From contig JAQFVV010006246.1 in NCBI GenBank assembly GCA_028023455.1, positions 2,099,501 through 2,163,500 on the forward strand: a DNA stretch of 64,000 nucleotides. The letters are read 5' to 3'. The translations under genes and the position numbers were made by a program. Below are positions 1-13,470 of this stretch, piece by piece. This DNA is from Epiperipatus broadwayi. Lineage: Eukaryota; Onychophora; Udeonychophora; Euonychophora; Peripatidae. Within the stretch, counting starts at the first letter, position 1. The number at the start of each line of letters is the position of its first letter. The notes beneath the pieces are model-generated. The model did not search any database, had not been told where the DNA came from, and saw nothing but the letters and a program-made list of their open reading frames with translations.

Positions 1-1709
1 TTTAATAATTGACAACAGGACTGTACTAGTGTAAAACAATATTTTTATTATAATTCCAATAAAGTGAATGAGTATATGAGATGAAAAAATGACTGATAGA
101 CAAATTTCTAATATTTTGATTTACTGGAATCACAAATGATTGTTTATATTTAAATAATTATGTTTTTTTTTTTTTTGATATTATAATTTAAAAATATTAG
201 ATTTTTTAAAAAGAAAAAAAGGAACATTAATATTAAAGTAAATTAGCTATAGACAGGTATCTATCTATTCCATAAAGTTTTGCAAAACCCAGCTTTTAAT
301 GAAAAATATATATTTATAAATCTCTGCAGTTGTGGTGTATAAAAGCACATCTTTTTTGAATAAATATATTTCAAAATATTATCGTAAAAAAAAAAAAAAG
401 CCTATATTACTTTTAGTTGCACTTTTTAAAAAAAGTATTTATTTTTTTGACTAGGGTGCTTGGTAAGATTTTTAAAAAAAAAAAAAAAAAAAAAGATATA
501 TTTTCTGCAATTAAATATTAAAAAACTTTCATTTTTTAAACAGTAGGTATGTGCAGTTAATATTTTCAAGTCCTAAATTGGATTTTGTGATGTTTTTCAA
601 GTGTTATTTCTATTACTTTAATGAAATAGTTTTTTCAGCATTGTTGGCAGCCATTTAGTTACATACTTTTGCATAGATGCTTGAAACTGGGGGAAATATT
701 GGATTGTGAATGTGTTATGACTTATAATATACATACACATTTTTATGATGTAATTTAATTTAAAAATTATATACATCAACAAAAAAGTTTGATTCAAAAA
801 ATACATGTAAGTTTAAAAGTAACTAATTTAGAAAAAGCATGACTTGAAATTTTATCATCTATTTGTTAAAAAAAGATTAAGTTTTTATAATTGTTGACAG
901 TATGCTAGAAAATGGTTGTAATAGAAATGTTGTATGTAGATTTAATTGGGATTACAAGTTAAAGTGTGAATGATTCTTGTGTAGATATGTTAGCCAATTT
1001 TCTATAAAGGTCTCCAAAATAACTCTAGAATGAATTAAAAACAAAATGTTGCAAATTCTCAACTTCTATAGCAATTTGACAAATAGACCACTGGAATTGC
1101 ATATGAAAGTGATCATCAGCAAGAGATATTATATTATTCAAATATTTCAATAAAGAATAAAAGATTTGTAGTCAACAATCAAGGTATATACTAGGGCTCT
1201 AAAACAAATAATTCAGGAATATTTGAGCATTAATACTATAATCTTATTTAGATCTAAATTAAACACTTTATAAAAATCATCTCTATTTCTGTGTAAAAGG
1301 TACCATATAATCTTTAATATAAACTGTTTCAAACTTAAGCAAGAACTTTTGGGTATAGAAATATTATAAATATATTATTTATTATCATTTATATAGCTGA
1401 ATGTGTTTTATAATGAATGTCCATTTTGGTAATTATAATTGAATCACTTTAAAATATTTAATATTTAGTCCTATTTTAATTTTTCTTTGTTAATACTAAA
1501 GAAAATTTTATATAGTTGTATTTATTGTTGGTAGTTTAAAGAGTAAATTCTTTATCATTTACACAAATAAATTGACAGAGTTAAAAAAAACATCAACAGC
1601 TTTACTTAGAATGTTATAAATTTGAATATAAATAAATGAATATATGGCAATATTGAAGTAACATTTGAGATAATTTTACAATGAAAACAACCTAATTCTA
1701 AATGATTTA

Positions 1710-2162
1710 ACAGCTTGTGTAAGCATAGGGAATAATGATCATGTGATATTTAGTGGTTTAAGACCAATCCTGCCAAATAGGATGATGGTGACTATAGTTA
1801 TTAAAGAACCAAAGACATCAAACAGTATAGATGCTGAACTGAGTACAGAGCTATGTGATTATACAAGCAAATGAGCTTGGATTGAAAACATTATTGTGTT
1901 TTCATTTTGGACTTGTACTTTTATAGTTAAATAAAAAGGTAAAAGGTGATTTCTAGAGGGTTGCATTAGATTGAAAGATGTAGGTGCAGTGCTCTCAGGT
2001 ATAAGGCTCATCACTGATGAAAGCCACTAACTAGAAACTAGTCTGGTATATTGGATGAGTAGGCACTAGATAGGGATTTTATACACAAATCTCTTTCCAT
2101 CCATTGATTACTCTGGCTTTCACTAGGTGGCATTATTGTATGGAAAGATATTATTACTTATT
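1710..2162. repeat. Dispersed repeat, relative at 38.4-38.5 kb
   Basis: About 50 bp at the left end, with core cagcttgtgtaagcatagg, recurs inverted at about 38.41-38.48 kb with few changes. The right end, with core gtatggaaag preceded by ggtggcattattg, recurs in direct orientation at about 38.49-38.52 kb. This suggests a non-autonomous element or its two rearranged ends. No coding capacity is seen and the class is unknown. Confidence 0.4.
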
Positions 2163-2544
2163 TTTAATAATTTTGATATCTGTCTCCTCAAAAAATGATT
2201 TAAATTTGTAGATCTTTTTTTCACTGTAATTTATCTTTTCAATCTTAAAAAATAGAAGAAAAATGTATGGTTAATTAAAAATTTTAAACATCAAATTTTT
2301 ATCTTTGACTTCTATAAATTAATGAAGAGCTAAAATCTTCAAACTTCAGTTGTCAGATCTTGAGACAATTTATCATTTTAATTTAATGAGAGAATTTGTA
2401 AAGTGCAATTAAAATAATATTTGCTAACATCATGATCATATCTGATAATCTTAATAAGAATGATCGTGGAATGATTTGTTCTTAGTGACATCATCTTGAA
2501 AATGATATATATATAATATTTTACAATAAATGCTTTTTCTTACT

Positions 2545-2795
2545 GCACACTAAAAATAAAAAAAGTTTACTTTAATTACAATTTGAGTTCCTATATTTAA
2601 CTGAAATAAAAGTGTGAGGCATCCAGAAATTAATTAATTAATTCGATTAATAGTTATTTAATTAATTAGTGAATGAGCCATGCTTTTATTTCAAGATAAA
2701 TATATTGTATTTAAAGAAAACAATTATTTTTAACTTTTTAGTATTCAGATATTTTTTTGTAATTGCTCCTCTTTGAACTTTAAAATAGAAAACAA
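2545..2795. repeat. Foldback MITE-like repeat (degraded copy)
   Basis: The arms contain aactgaaataaaagtgtgag on the left and catgcttttatttcaag on the right, around an AT-rich centre. The outer parts of the arms (cactaaaaataaaaa and ttttaactttttagt) are also roughly complementary. A better-preserved member of the family is at about 55609-55852. Confidence 0.5.
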
Positions 2796-4294
2796 AAACA
2801 AAATCACAATCTGTATAATATTTGAAAAATTTAATTGTCTGCATTAAAAATTGATTCCAATATTGTTTTGTTTAAGAAGAAGAGGAAGCCTTTTTAAGGA
2901 AGAAATTTTACAGTCAAGAGAAATTATGATTTGTTTCTGTTTTTGTTTTAATTGTCCATAAACACTTTTAGTGAAAGCCTGTTTTAAAGAAATTCACCAT
3001 TTTGAGTGTATCACTGAAAATTTATTGAATGAAAATCTACATATTTAAAATTCTCATTAGACTGGGCACACAATTGAACAATCCTGAAATATTTCATTGC
3101 CATATTCCAATGTCATTGATTTCTAATATGTGTTTAAAAAATTGTTGAAGTAAATTTATCTGATAGAAATAGGTTAATAATTGATTTCAAAATTTAACCT
3201 AAATAGAGTTTCTAAGTTAAGAAAAAATGTTTAAAAAAGATTACAATAGAATTTCATTATTCCTTTATAAGGAAATATACCAAAAATGTTATCCATTCAA
3301 AAAAGTATTTTTTTTCCTCCAACCAAATAATTTATTGATCTTACATATCAATAGTACTTCTTTTTATGGTATAATATAAATTTAACTATTTTATGATCTA
3401 TTAAATATATGTAGTCTTAAAAGTTTGAAATTTTGCATGGCTGAGTTTCATCATGAATAGATTATAGATGTGGTAGAAGTGACTGATTTTTATACATAAA
3501 CTTTTATTAGTCATTATGTAATTATTATAAGATATATTTTGTATATAGATAACTTACTTAAGATATAAAATATTTTGATGACTATCCATTCAACATGTTT
3601 AAAAAATATATGTTTTGTCCAATTTTAGCATATATAATCATCTAATTGTTTTTTTAATCCTTTTAAAAGGTTTAATCAAATATATGTTCAGTCTCCATAG
3701 CCTACTCTAATATCTCTTTATGTACTATTTAATTGATATAAAGCATGCATATTAAAAATATAATTCACATTTTTTAAAATTATTGCATGTTATGATCTCT
3801 GAATATTAATTAAAATTTCTGATAAGCACAGGACATTTGAGGATACTCATCCTAGAAAAAAATACATATTGTATTAGAATCTCTTTACTATCTTCTATAT
3901 AATCTACCTTACTATTTAATTTTATATTTCAAAGCTTTGTTTATTGGAATACTTGCAAATTTTTGATAATGTTGCATGGTTAATTTATATTGCTACTTAT
4001 CACCATTTATATTTCTTGAGTGTGTAATAGGTTTTTATAGTATATGAAGAGACATTTGATTTTAAAGTAAAATATATATCATTACAAAACTTTTAATGAT
4101 CATTAAACATTTCTAATTCACATTGATTATAGATTTGATTTTTTTATTTCCTATGAGATGATTAATGAATTCTGTATTTTATGTATGTATTTAGCTACTA
4201 ATAGTTTTTGTGTTTTGTGTACATATTTAAATACCTAAATAGCTTTCACATATATTAGTGATGTCTTATAATTAATATTTAACTTGTTTTTCAG

Positions 4295-4455
4295 AAATGG
4301 TGGTTTTAGAACATCCCCACTTATAAATAAATATTGTGGAACAGCGGTACCATCATCAATAGTCTCTTTTAGTCATCAATTATTTATTCGATTTAAGAGT
4401 AATGGAAATAAAACAGACAAAGGTTTCAAATTAGATTATACTTCTGCTGCTACCG
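4295..4455 (+). CDS. CUBN: Cubilin-like CUB exon A (C-terminal half of a CUB domain)
   Basis: This internal exon encodes the second half of a CUB domain, an extracellular beta-sandwich that binds ligands, often through calcium. The reading frame gives NGGFRTSPLINKYCG, then a SSIVSFSHQLFIRF strand and a KGFKLDYT end. These match the usual CUB pattern of xDG, SPxxxxYCG, S.xLxxxF and GFxxxY. The fourth conserved Cys is in YCG. The acceptor is a pyrimidine tract ending tttttcag and the donor is g/gtaagaa. The exon starts with the third base of a codon (phase 2) and ends in phase 1. The phase 1 end joins exon 14446-14627 through a split Gly codon. The exon for the first half of this CUB was not found in the 4.3 kb upstream and is probably outside the window. 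Cubilin is the best guess because CUBs follow each other directly; another multi-CUB protein cannot be excluded. Confidence 0.85.
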
Positions 4456-6289
4456 GTAAGAATATTTAATATCAATTAGTTTATAATTATTTACATAAAC
4501 AATAGAGGATTTAATGATTTTGATGAATTAAAATTCAAGGATAAATGGGAGAAGAATTATTTTACAGGACTGAGAGTTATAAAAAATTACTTTATTTACA
4601 GAAGTTATTTATAAATCTTTGATGATTTCTTTATGCAGGGATACTAACTCTTCTATTCCAGCAATATTAGTTTTTTTTTCTTTTAAATATCCACATTTAA
4701 TTACAAATAGGCTTTTTTTATATATATAGTTCAACAGTAATAATTTTTTTCACCATCAGTTTTATTCATTATAAAGTAGAAATATTTAGATATTAGATAA
4801 TCGGTTTGATATTTAAAAATATTTTACTTACAGAAAAATATTGTATATATTATTGTAAAACCACAATGGATGAACCTAAAACAAATTTATTGATTCGCTA
4901 AAATTGCCATACTTTTGGAAAACATTGTTTTATCAAATGATAACTTTTAATTTTGAATCATGTCTTTTTTGGGGGTAAAAATATTATGCAAGATAATGGG
5001 TAGTGATGTTAGTGGAAGTGGTTATCATTAAAATCACTCATCACATCTTCATTCCAATGGAAATAAAGAAAAAAAGACTAATGTAAAGTTTAGGCCCCAA
5101 ATAAGGCAAGAAAACTTGAGTTATGCATATATAAATTGTTGATTTTCACTAAGAATTTTATTTGTTGCACTTCCTTGTGTTATAGATTTTATAAATTGCT
5201 AAAAATTACGTTAAACAAACTGTATTTTATGACAGTTAATGATCATTTTATTTTGCTTTACAACTTTTCTTATAGGAGTTGCAATAATTGACCCATTTTT
5301 ATTTGGTAATAAGAGATTTGAAAGTAATAAATAAATGTTCTTGTGTGTATTCAGCTGTCAGAAAGTCATTTATGAATATATTTGAATTTTGACTACCAAA
5401 TGTAAAATTCCCCGACCTTAAATGTTTCTTCAAGATTGTTATAAGCAGATTTTTATATGTTACAAGTAGATATGTTGTTAGTTGTGAATTATAGTGTTGT
5501 TTGTGTTGTCTAATTTTTTTAAATTCCTAAATCCAGAAATGATAAGTAAGATGCCAACTTTTGAATTATTGATTGAAAACAAATCTTATTTCAAAAATCA
5601 AATTTTCATTTAAAATAAATTTTTCAATAAATAATATTGTGAATTTTATTTTCTTAGCATATAATTCCACCTTTTGAAACAAAGGACCACATGAACTTTT
5701 TGCAATTAATTACGTAGTTGATTATTGACATTTTTTTTTTTTTAACTTTATTAGTAACAAAATATTTACATATTTAAATATTTACATATTTACAATATTT
5801 ACATATTTAAATATTTGCAATATTTACATTAAGAGCTTTTTACATTTTTTTAAAAAAATTTTTAATTTCTTAGGATGTTTTTAGAATTTAACGATTTAAA
5901 ACAAGATTATTACTATCATGGCATTAATGAGCAACTAAGGAATACATTGTTTTGCCATATTTTTCTTGTGACATTACTAGGTATATATTTCTGAGCATAA
6001 AGATAAATGTTATACCATTCTTTGTTATTTTTTTTAAGTACATTGTATTTTTTGTTATCAAATATTACAGCACAACGGGCAAGCCATATTGATATTTTGA
6101 ACTATCAGTTGGTGCCATCTTTTTGTATATAGAGAGCAAGTATTAAAATCTGTCTTGATGTAAAATTACAATTTTCATATATAGGCTTAATATTTGTTGC
6201 CTTTCAACTTGAGGCAATGTGAATATATAAATGGCTAGCACATAATTAATGATTGCTTTTAGTATTTTTTTAAATGATGAAATTAATTT

Positions 6290-9200
6290 TCTTATGTTAT
6301 GACTTGCATAATCCTGATAGTCTATTATGGAGGCATGATCATATTTGTTGTGTTTATACATTTTCTGCTTAGAAACACTCACCTTGGACCACTATCATTA
6401 TCCTTTGCAATCATTATTAATCAGGTCTTTTCAAGTTCAATCCATTATTCCAAGGCCAATCTTACTAGAAAACTTGATTATTTCATTTACTCATTTCACG
6501 TATGATCTTTTGCTAGTTCTTTTACAGTGACTTGGAACACAATTCAAAATTTCATATGTACTATTATTATCATTTCTTTAAGCTATATAATAAGCTTAAT
6601 TTCTTAATTTTTTTAATGATGACAGTAATAGTTACTTGTTTTCTTCCATGTATTTCATTTTTGATTTCTTCTTATTACTCCTAACATTCATCTCTCTATA
6701 ATTCTTTTGAGTCATTTGAAATCTTGATAATGCTTTTCTGTTAAGTACCCAAGTGTTATATTCATAAGTAAGAACTGCTAAAACATGTATTAAAAACTTT
6801 TTTAAAAAGTATGTTTTTTCCCCATCTGCATCAGTAAGCTAACCAAAATATTTGTAGTTGTTAACTTTTCCAATTTATTATTATCAAGTTTTTCTTCTTC
6901 TGAGAAAATCTACTGAACATTATTTTAGTCTTATTAATCTTTATCTTTAATTCTATTATTTTGTATTCATCTGATAACTCTTTATACAAAGTCTGCACTA
7001 TTATTTGCAAAATCTATAACAACATAAAAAAATCTACATGACTTTTAATCATTCTCCATTAACTTTTATTACCTTATTTATTAATCTACAAGTTATTTCT
7101 TATAAAACTTTGTAAAATATTTTGGAGATATGGAATCATATTTTCATACAATCTTCTCAATGTTAATCTTCTTAGAATCTTCCTATAGTATAATCATTGT
7201 TGCTACTATTTATAAAAATTCATCAGAAACTGACAATATTTTTATATACCTTTTGATGAGGCTAAGTTCTAATTATCATGGAAATGCTTATAGAAGTAAA
7301 TGCCTTTTTATAATCTATAAATCTAAAGCATAATGGCAACTAATATTTACTGGTTATTTTTATAATTCTCTTAATATTTGGATGCAATTCACTATGGTAA
7401 TGTCATTTTAAATTTAGTTTGTTCATTTGATTAATTAAAATCTAAAATTTATTACAGAATAGTTGCAATTATGAGAAATCTTGTACGGAACTGATAGAAG
7501 ATGAATAGGTTTTCAAAGTCTAATATCTATTTCATCTTTCTTAAATATCAAGATTATTATTACATTCTTCCAATCATCTAGTACATCTTTATCATTTAGA
7601 CATTTGGCACACAACTTTATCAACAACTTTTCAGACTTTTTAACATACATCTTTTAAAATATTAAAAATAAGTGTGTTATTTCCTTGGGTTGTTTCCATT
7701 TTCGTATATTTAATTGCAATTCTTATTTCTTCATTTAAAGTTCTTGGCAATTTAGAAGATGTAGTAATTGTTGGAGAGAATTTTATTTCTTGTTCTTTAT
7801 TACTATATAATTCTTTTAATTATTTTATATCAACTCTCTTATAATAGTTCTATCTTTTCTTCTCATTCCTAAAACAACATTTTTTTCAATACCAAGATTT
7901 TATTTCACACCTCTGAAGCTTTTATTTTTTTTCTAAAGCTTTTCTTCTAATTCTCAATTATATTTTCTTATATTATTATTATTAATTCTTTTCTATAGCA
8001 TTTTACAAAACTATTGATATTCTTCTTGAGGGATCTATTTTTAAAATGTTCATATTCTTTCATTTCTTTATACATTGATCTGACTCAATAGAAAATTCAC
8101 TAAGAAGTTGCTATTTTTACATCAGCTATTATTTTTGCATTTCCCAATAAAATAACAGTTATTTGCATTGATTTAACCAAGTCTGAATCATGTTTTAAGT
8201 TTGTTATATGCATAGAAACTGATAATACCTCTTCTGGTGATGACTCATATTATATACATAGACAGAGATGAATATCAACATATAACTGGATTTTTAGATT
8301 ACCTGATGAGTCATTGGTATAATAAAGACTAATCGAATCTTAAGTTTTCTAATTTAAGTATAGTTTAATCTGATGTGAATGATTATGATGATACTATTTG
8401 CCTCTTATATAACTGCTTTACATAAGATATTCAAGTCATATTTTCTGATTGCCATATGTCAAATTATCTCTTAAATTTTATCCATAAGTATTTTTTTATT
8501 TCTTTAGGAATGGTACTTGAACTACTCTATCCTTTAATTTAGATTAACACTTGTTTTTCAGAAAGAATACCTATGAATACAGTATTCTCCAATAGTACCA
8601 TCCTAGTTTTTACTGGTAATATATACCAAGTTTTTTCTCAGTTCAGAAAATGATTTCCCAGGATCTATAGTGCATTACTAATGTACTCATTTAGAATGAG
8701 ATCAACGAGTGAAGAATGACACCGATTACTAAATAATTTAAATTAAAAAAATATTTTATTTAAGAAAATCTTAACTAATGAAAATGTTTTTATTGAAGTA
8801 AATAACTTTTATAAAATTATTATTATTGTTACTTTATTTTATTTGAATAACATACTCAGTTTTAGCAAAGTATAAATCATTAATTGAGAAAGTCTTTTCA
8901 TTATTTTGATTTTGTGATTTAAATTTGTTCGATCTGTCTCTTTCTACTTAGGTTTAATGTAGCTTGTAAGAATATTGAACTATGCTATACTTGTCTAAGT
9001 TCAAATTATTACAATTAATATTTCAAAATGATTTGCAAGTTCTAATTTAAATTCATTGTATTGTTTCTAACGATTAGAAATATCAACAGTTAATATTGGT
9101 TTTCTTAATAGTTCCATCTCTTTAGTTTTGTATTAATATGCATCTTACATCTTACTAATTGATGATTACTTTTTATGTTGAATCTATCTAAAACATTACA

Positions 9201-9470
9201 GTTATGAAATACATATTTTCTGTTAATCAAAATATAATTCAATTGTTGCACTTTGAGTCTTTCCATGACCATGTTAATTTAGTATTTTCACTAAGAAAAA
9301 TTTTTTGATATACAGATTTTCTTTTTCTGAAAACTCCACAAGTATGTTTTCTTTCTCATTTCTAGAAGTATTACGAATTGTAATAAAGGCAGCTGGTACA
9401 AAAAAGCAGCAATTTTCCAATAAATTTTTTTACTGAGATGAGAAATATCTGAAAAAATATAAAAATAATT
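6290..9470 (-). pseudogene. RTE-clade LINE relic: endonuclease C-terminus plus reverse transcriptase
   Basis: Read on the minus strand, this is a decayed non-LTR retrotransposon. Near 9.14-9.23 kb is the end of the AP-type endonuclease, with YILINRKY and SNHQLVRCK, the latter equivalent to the family's SDHxLVRxK with Asp changed to Asn. Further on come a DDWKN..IILIFKK block near 7.5 kb and FIDYKKAFTS near 7.3 kb, the RT motif usually FxDYxKAFDS. Near 6.7-6.8 kb is a VLTY..WVLNRKALSRFQ stretch typical of the RTE C-terminus. Many stops and frameshifts break the frame. The endonuclease N-terminus lies at 11.1-11.6 kb, beyond an inserted plus-strand element. Clade assignment rests on remembered motif patterns. 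Confidence 0.7.
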
Positions 9471-9479
9471 CATGAAGAA

Positions 9480-11105
9480 AAATGGGATAATGTAGTGATT
9501 TGTAAAATTACACAAAAACCATTAATAACAATATAAGATAAAATAATTGAGAATTGGCATGAAAAGTTATAGAAGAAAATAAAAATTTCAAAAATATAAA
9601 CAATATCTTGTTATTGGAAAAAAAGTTATTTCTGCAATAAAAGAAAGAGATGGAAATTTCACTAAACAGAGAGATGGCATCACACAATATTATAAGATCT
9701 ATAAAGAATTATATAATAATAAAGAACAAGAAAATTCTTAAAATTAGTGCATCTATTTGGGCAATGTAGAAGTAAGGTAAATACAATAATCTATGAAAGG
9801 AAAGACTCGAGAAAATGATTGAATTATAATCAATATCTTAAAAGAGACGGGTGAAAAAATAGAACAATTGTTGGGAAAGTTATAAACCAAAGATCTAAAT
9901 AACAATGTAGGACTAATATTGATATTTAAGAAAAATGATAAAAAAGATATTAGAAATTACAGTCCTATCAGTTTTTTAATCAGATTTATTCAAATTTTTT
10001 ACTATGATCATTACAATATGTCTACAGACAGTTTTGAATTTTAATCAACCAAAAGAATAAGCAGAACAATGGTCACATTCAAGTATTGAAAGAAGTTGTA
10101 GAACTGATCACTGATTATGAATAACCAAAATGCTTTGAATTTGTAAATTATATAAAAGTATTTTATTCTATGAGGATTTCTATTGTGATCAAAGCATTGT
10201 ATCATTAAGATAATTAAATCTAGAATTTGTCATATTCTAAAGAATATTTATGAATATGCAATGGCAATGATTAGATTGTATGGTAGAGATTAACATTGAG
10301 AAAGGTGTATGACAAAATGATTCCACAACTGCTAAACTTTTTACAACAATTTACAAGGAATAATTTGTGGATTAAAATGAGAAGCTAAAGTTGTAAAGAA
10401 AAAGAGATTACTTAAGTTATATAGACATTTCAGATGGCATAGTTGTCTTTGAAAATTATGCTTCAAAACTTCAGAAATTGATTGCAAAATTTATTGAATG
10501 AAAATAAAAAGATAGAACTGAAGATAAATGCTAAAAACACTAAATTATTGTTCATTGGATATTTTCAGAATTAAAAAATAAAAATTGATTATGATAAAAT
10601 TAACTATAAATATCTTGATCAGATTATTAATACAGATTGAAACATAATGGATGAAACTAATCATAGAATGAAACTTGAATAGGATATATTTTGTACAAAT
10701 AACTTAATATTGTGGTGCATGTGTTTGAAAAGGACAGTTTTTAATAGATGCATTTTACTAGTTTTTACTTGTTGGTATGAGGTTTAAATACTTACCAGAA
10801 AAGAAATTTGGAAAACTCAGCATAGTATGGAGAAATGCATGTGAGGTGTAACAAGAAAAGATTGAAAACAAAATATATGGATGATAGAACGAACAGATTT
10901 AAAAAAATTAAGAAACTGAAATGGCATTGAGCTGGACACATTTCTAAAAGAAATAATAATAGATCCATACTTGAAATCTTAAAACTGATCCCAAGAGATT
11001 ATAAAAGACCTAGAAAGAATCTACTTGCAGGTGTAATATGGATCAAAGAGACTAGTGATTGAAAAAACTGAACTTGTAGAGACCATAATGAAGATAAACC
11101 AAATT
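9480..11105 (+). pseudogene. RTE-clade LINE relic, 5'-truncated, inserted in the minus-strand copy
   Basis: A plus-strand non-LTR reverse transcriptase relic. It starts in the endonuclease-RT linker (ERDGNFTKQRDGI, YKELYNN). The RT fingers follow at about 9910-9971 with GLILIFKKNDKKDIRNYS, then a palm region ending around 10.2 kb. Near 10.57-10.62 kb is YKYLDQIINTD, the RTE (E)YxYLGxxI motif. The C-terminal part reads LKRTVFNRC, then KLKWH followed by a stop and AGHIS, then PRDYKRPRKN near 10.75-11.02 kb. There are many stops. Missing endonuclease and a sharp switch to minus-strand RTE sequence on both sides indicate a 5'-truncated insertion. Confidence 0.7.
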
Positions 11106-11640
11106 TATCCACTGCACTTTCATTTTTCAATCATTTACCAATTCTATGTCAATTTTAAAATATTGCTTGGTGTGATCAAAAGCAGTTTGTATATTTTTTC
11201 TTCATCATAAGCAGAATGTATTGGTGCATAAAACTAAATTATTTGCATTTAGTATCTTCCATTAATATGAATCTTTATTTGATATATCATCCTCCTTTAT
11301 AATGTTTTTTTTATTTTTTATCTGTAGTAAATCTGACTAAATATGTGCTTTCAATATTTGTTGGAGTAAAACATATGTCTACTTTTTATATCAATTATCT
11401 TTTCTTCTACCTTCACAAAATTTAACAATGCCCCATTTGATATTGCACAATTCTTTTCTAATTTATGCAAATTTTTTCACTTGAAAGTGATCCATAGTTG
11501 TAGGTAAATAATTAAAAAATCATGACATGACAGCATGGATTCACAATCAGTGTTCCATAGCACAGTTTATCTTTAACATTCTCTGCCTTCATCTACAAAC
11601 TATTGCTTTGGCTAATATCTTTCTACTTTCCTGGGAATAA
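11106..11640 (-). pseudogene. RTE LINE relic: endonuclease N-terminal part
   Basis: The minus strand shows FYAPIHSAYDEEKIYKLL at about 11.18-11.24 kb, equivalent to the CYAPTNxAxxEEK motif of RTE/BovB endonucleases. Weaker upstream matches extend towards 11.6 kb. This is probably the displaced 5' part of the minus-strand copy at 6.29-9.47 kb. Frames are broken and no start or promoter is evident. Confidence 0.6.
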
Positions 11641-12382
11641 GGATAATAATGTAGTTTTGTCTTTTATAATTATAAATACCTGTGTAAAAAATTTATCCTG
11701 CCATCAAGAAAATCAACTGATATTCTACTTAATTAAGAAGTATCAGCCAACTGAGAAGAAAGACTATGTTTCTTGATGTTAAAGAGAAAAATAAACTCAC
11801 TACATTATCTGATAAGGTTGTATGAGTATGCCATCCATATTTATTTACCATATGAATAATCACATAGTAATAAAAGTTGCAATACCAAAAATATTTGGAG
11901 TGATAATTAAGAATATTCTCTGCTTGGTTAAAGCCACAAAGAGGCATCAAAAGATCTTCTTTCAGTTCAAAGCAAATTCATTTCTGCAGCTATTCACATG
12001 AGATATTGTTGTAAATAATTATTTTGTATATTATTTGGAGAGTTATTAATAATGATATTTACTTGTTAATTAACAAGCAAATAAAATTCAAAATTTAATT
12101 TAGTTTAGGATCAGTTTGTATAAAGTAATAAACAGCTATATTTGTGATTTTAGTTTATTAAGGATTAGAAATATATCCAAAATAAAAATTAATATCATGT
12201 TAAATTTTTTAGATGAACATGTCAGCAACATACTTATTTGTTTTAAGAAAAATATGTTTATTTCAGCATTACTTTTTAATTACATCATAAAAACAGATCT
12301 ATAAATATTGATCAAAGATTGATATTTATGAAGACAAATGATGTAATATAATGGGTACATTTTATCTAGCAAAGATATATTA

Positions 12383-12495
12383 TTATAAACAATGAGGATT
12401 GCCAATTCCTCAACAAGCTTTGTGATAAATGCTTAACTAGAGAAAGCATTTATCACAAAGCTTGTTGAGGAATTGGCAATCCTCATTGTTTATAA
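12383..12495. repeat. Perfect palindrome, 52-bp arms, 9-nt spacer
   Basis: The arms at 12383-12434 and 12444-12495 are exact reverse complements by eye, separated by aactagaga. Transcribed RNA would form a very stable hairpin. No flanking target duplication or coding content was seen. It could be a young foldback element or an assembly or replication artefact. Confidence 0.9.
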
Positions 12496-12884
12496 CTTAC
12501 AAGCTTAAGAAAATAGGGTCATGTGATCTATGATTCTTATTTTGAATATATTATTATATTTGAAAACATGTATTAATGTACTTGTATCTGGTATACTGAT
12601 AACTGAGGAATTCATAAATGAGTTTATAAAACTAAACACAACAGCAAAAAAATTATTTCGATTAAAATTTTATTTAAGATTTTATTTAGTGAAAATATAT
12701 AGCATTTTTAAATATTTGAATAATACATTTGATAGTCTTATCTGAATTTAGTCATATCTGAAATGCTACATGTAGTAATTATGTGCTAATAATGTCTATT
12801 TGGAGAATCATGTGGCAGAAAGCACACTAAAAATCATTAAGTTCTATGACAAAAATAGCAATTGATACATCGTGATTATTCAGA

Positions 12885-13470
12885 TTAACAAACTAGATAG
12901 CTATATGGGTCTTAATTAAGCTTGACAAACTAGATAGCTATATGGGTCTAAATTCAGCTCAATTTCACCATATAGTAATAGCCTCTGCAATATATAGCAT
13001 TGCAAAAACCTTCAAAGGTACACTTATAATAATTCAAACAAGTTATAAATTTTGTAACTTGCTTTTAAGCTTGCATTTTATGATCACTAGATGAAGCTTT
13101 ACCAATAGCTCTAAACAAGCTTTGTTTACATAAGTGCCAAAAGAGGTAGAATTCAAAATCTCTATCGTTATCCCTACCTCCAGACCAGCTGGTATCAAGC
13201 TTAATGGCTCACATCAGTGGAGGGCTGGGAGACTACAAACTAGATCTAAAATACAACTCAAAAGTCAGCATTTATCAAACATGTTTCTGTCAATTTGAAA
13301 GCAAAAATTTATCAGACATGTAAATGTCTTCAAACCCAGCTTAACAAACTAGATAGCTATATGGGTCTGAATTCAGCTGTTTCATCATATAGTAAGAGCC
13401 TCTGCAATATATAGCATTGCAAAAAGCTTCAAAGGTACTCTTATAATAATTAAAACAAATTATAAAATTA
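12885..13470. repeat. Dispersed repeat family with duplicated ends
   Basis: The motif aactagatagctatatggg occurs three times, near 12.89, 12.93 and 13.35 kb. Two of these are followed by the same 100-bp stretch (catatagtaa, gcctctgcaatatatagc, cttcaaaggtac). The centre, about 13.03-13.25 kb, is shared with the foldback at 60.03-60.46 kb: both have the blocks gcttgcattttatgatcac, ttcaaaatctctatcgtt and ccagaccagctggt. A diverged relative of the end module lies at 51.48-51.60 kb. Non-coding. Confidence 0.75.

Larger units (their letters stand above)
1..4294. other. Presumed upstream intron, AT-rich
   Basis: Presumed intron of the CUB gene, because exon A begins in mid-domain with a proper acceptor. 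It contains many A or T homopolymers and short dispersed repeats, listed separately near 1.7-2.2 and 2.5-2.8 kb. No CUB N-terminal half was seen on either strand. Outside the listed repeats nothing recognisable stands out. Confidence 0.5.
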
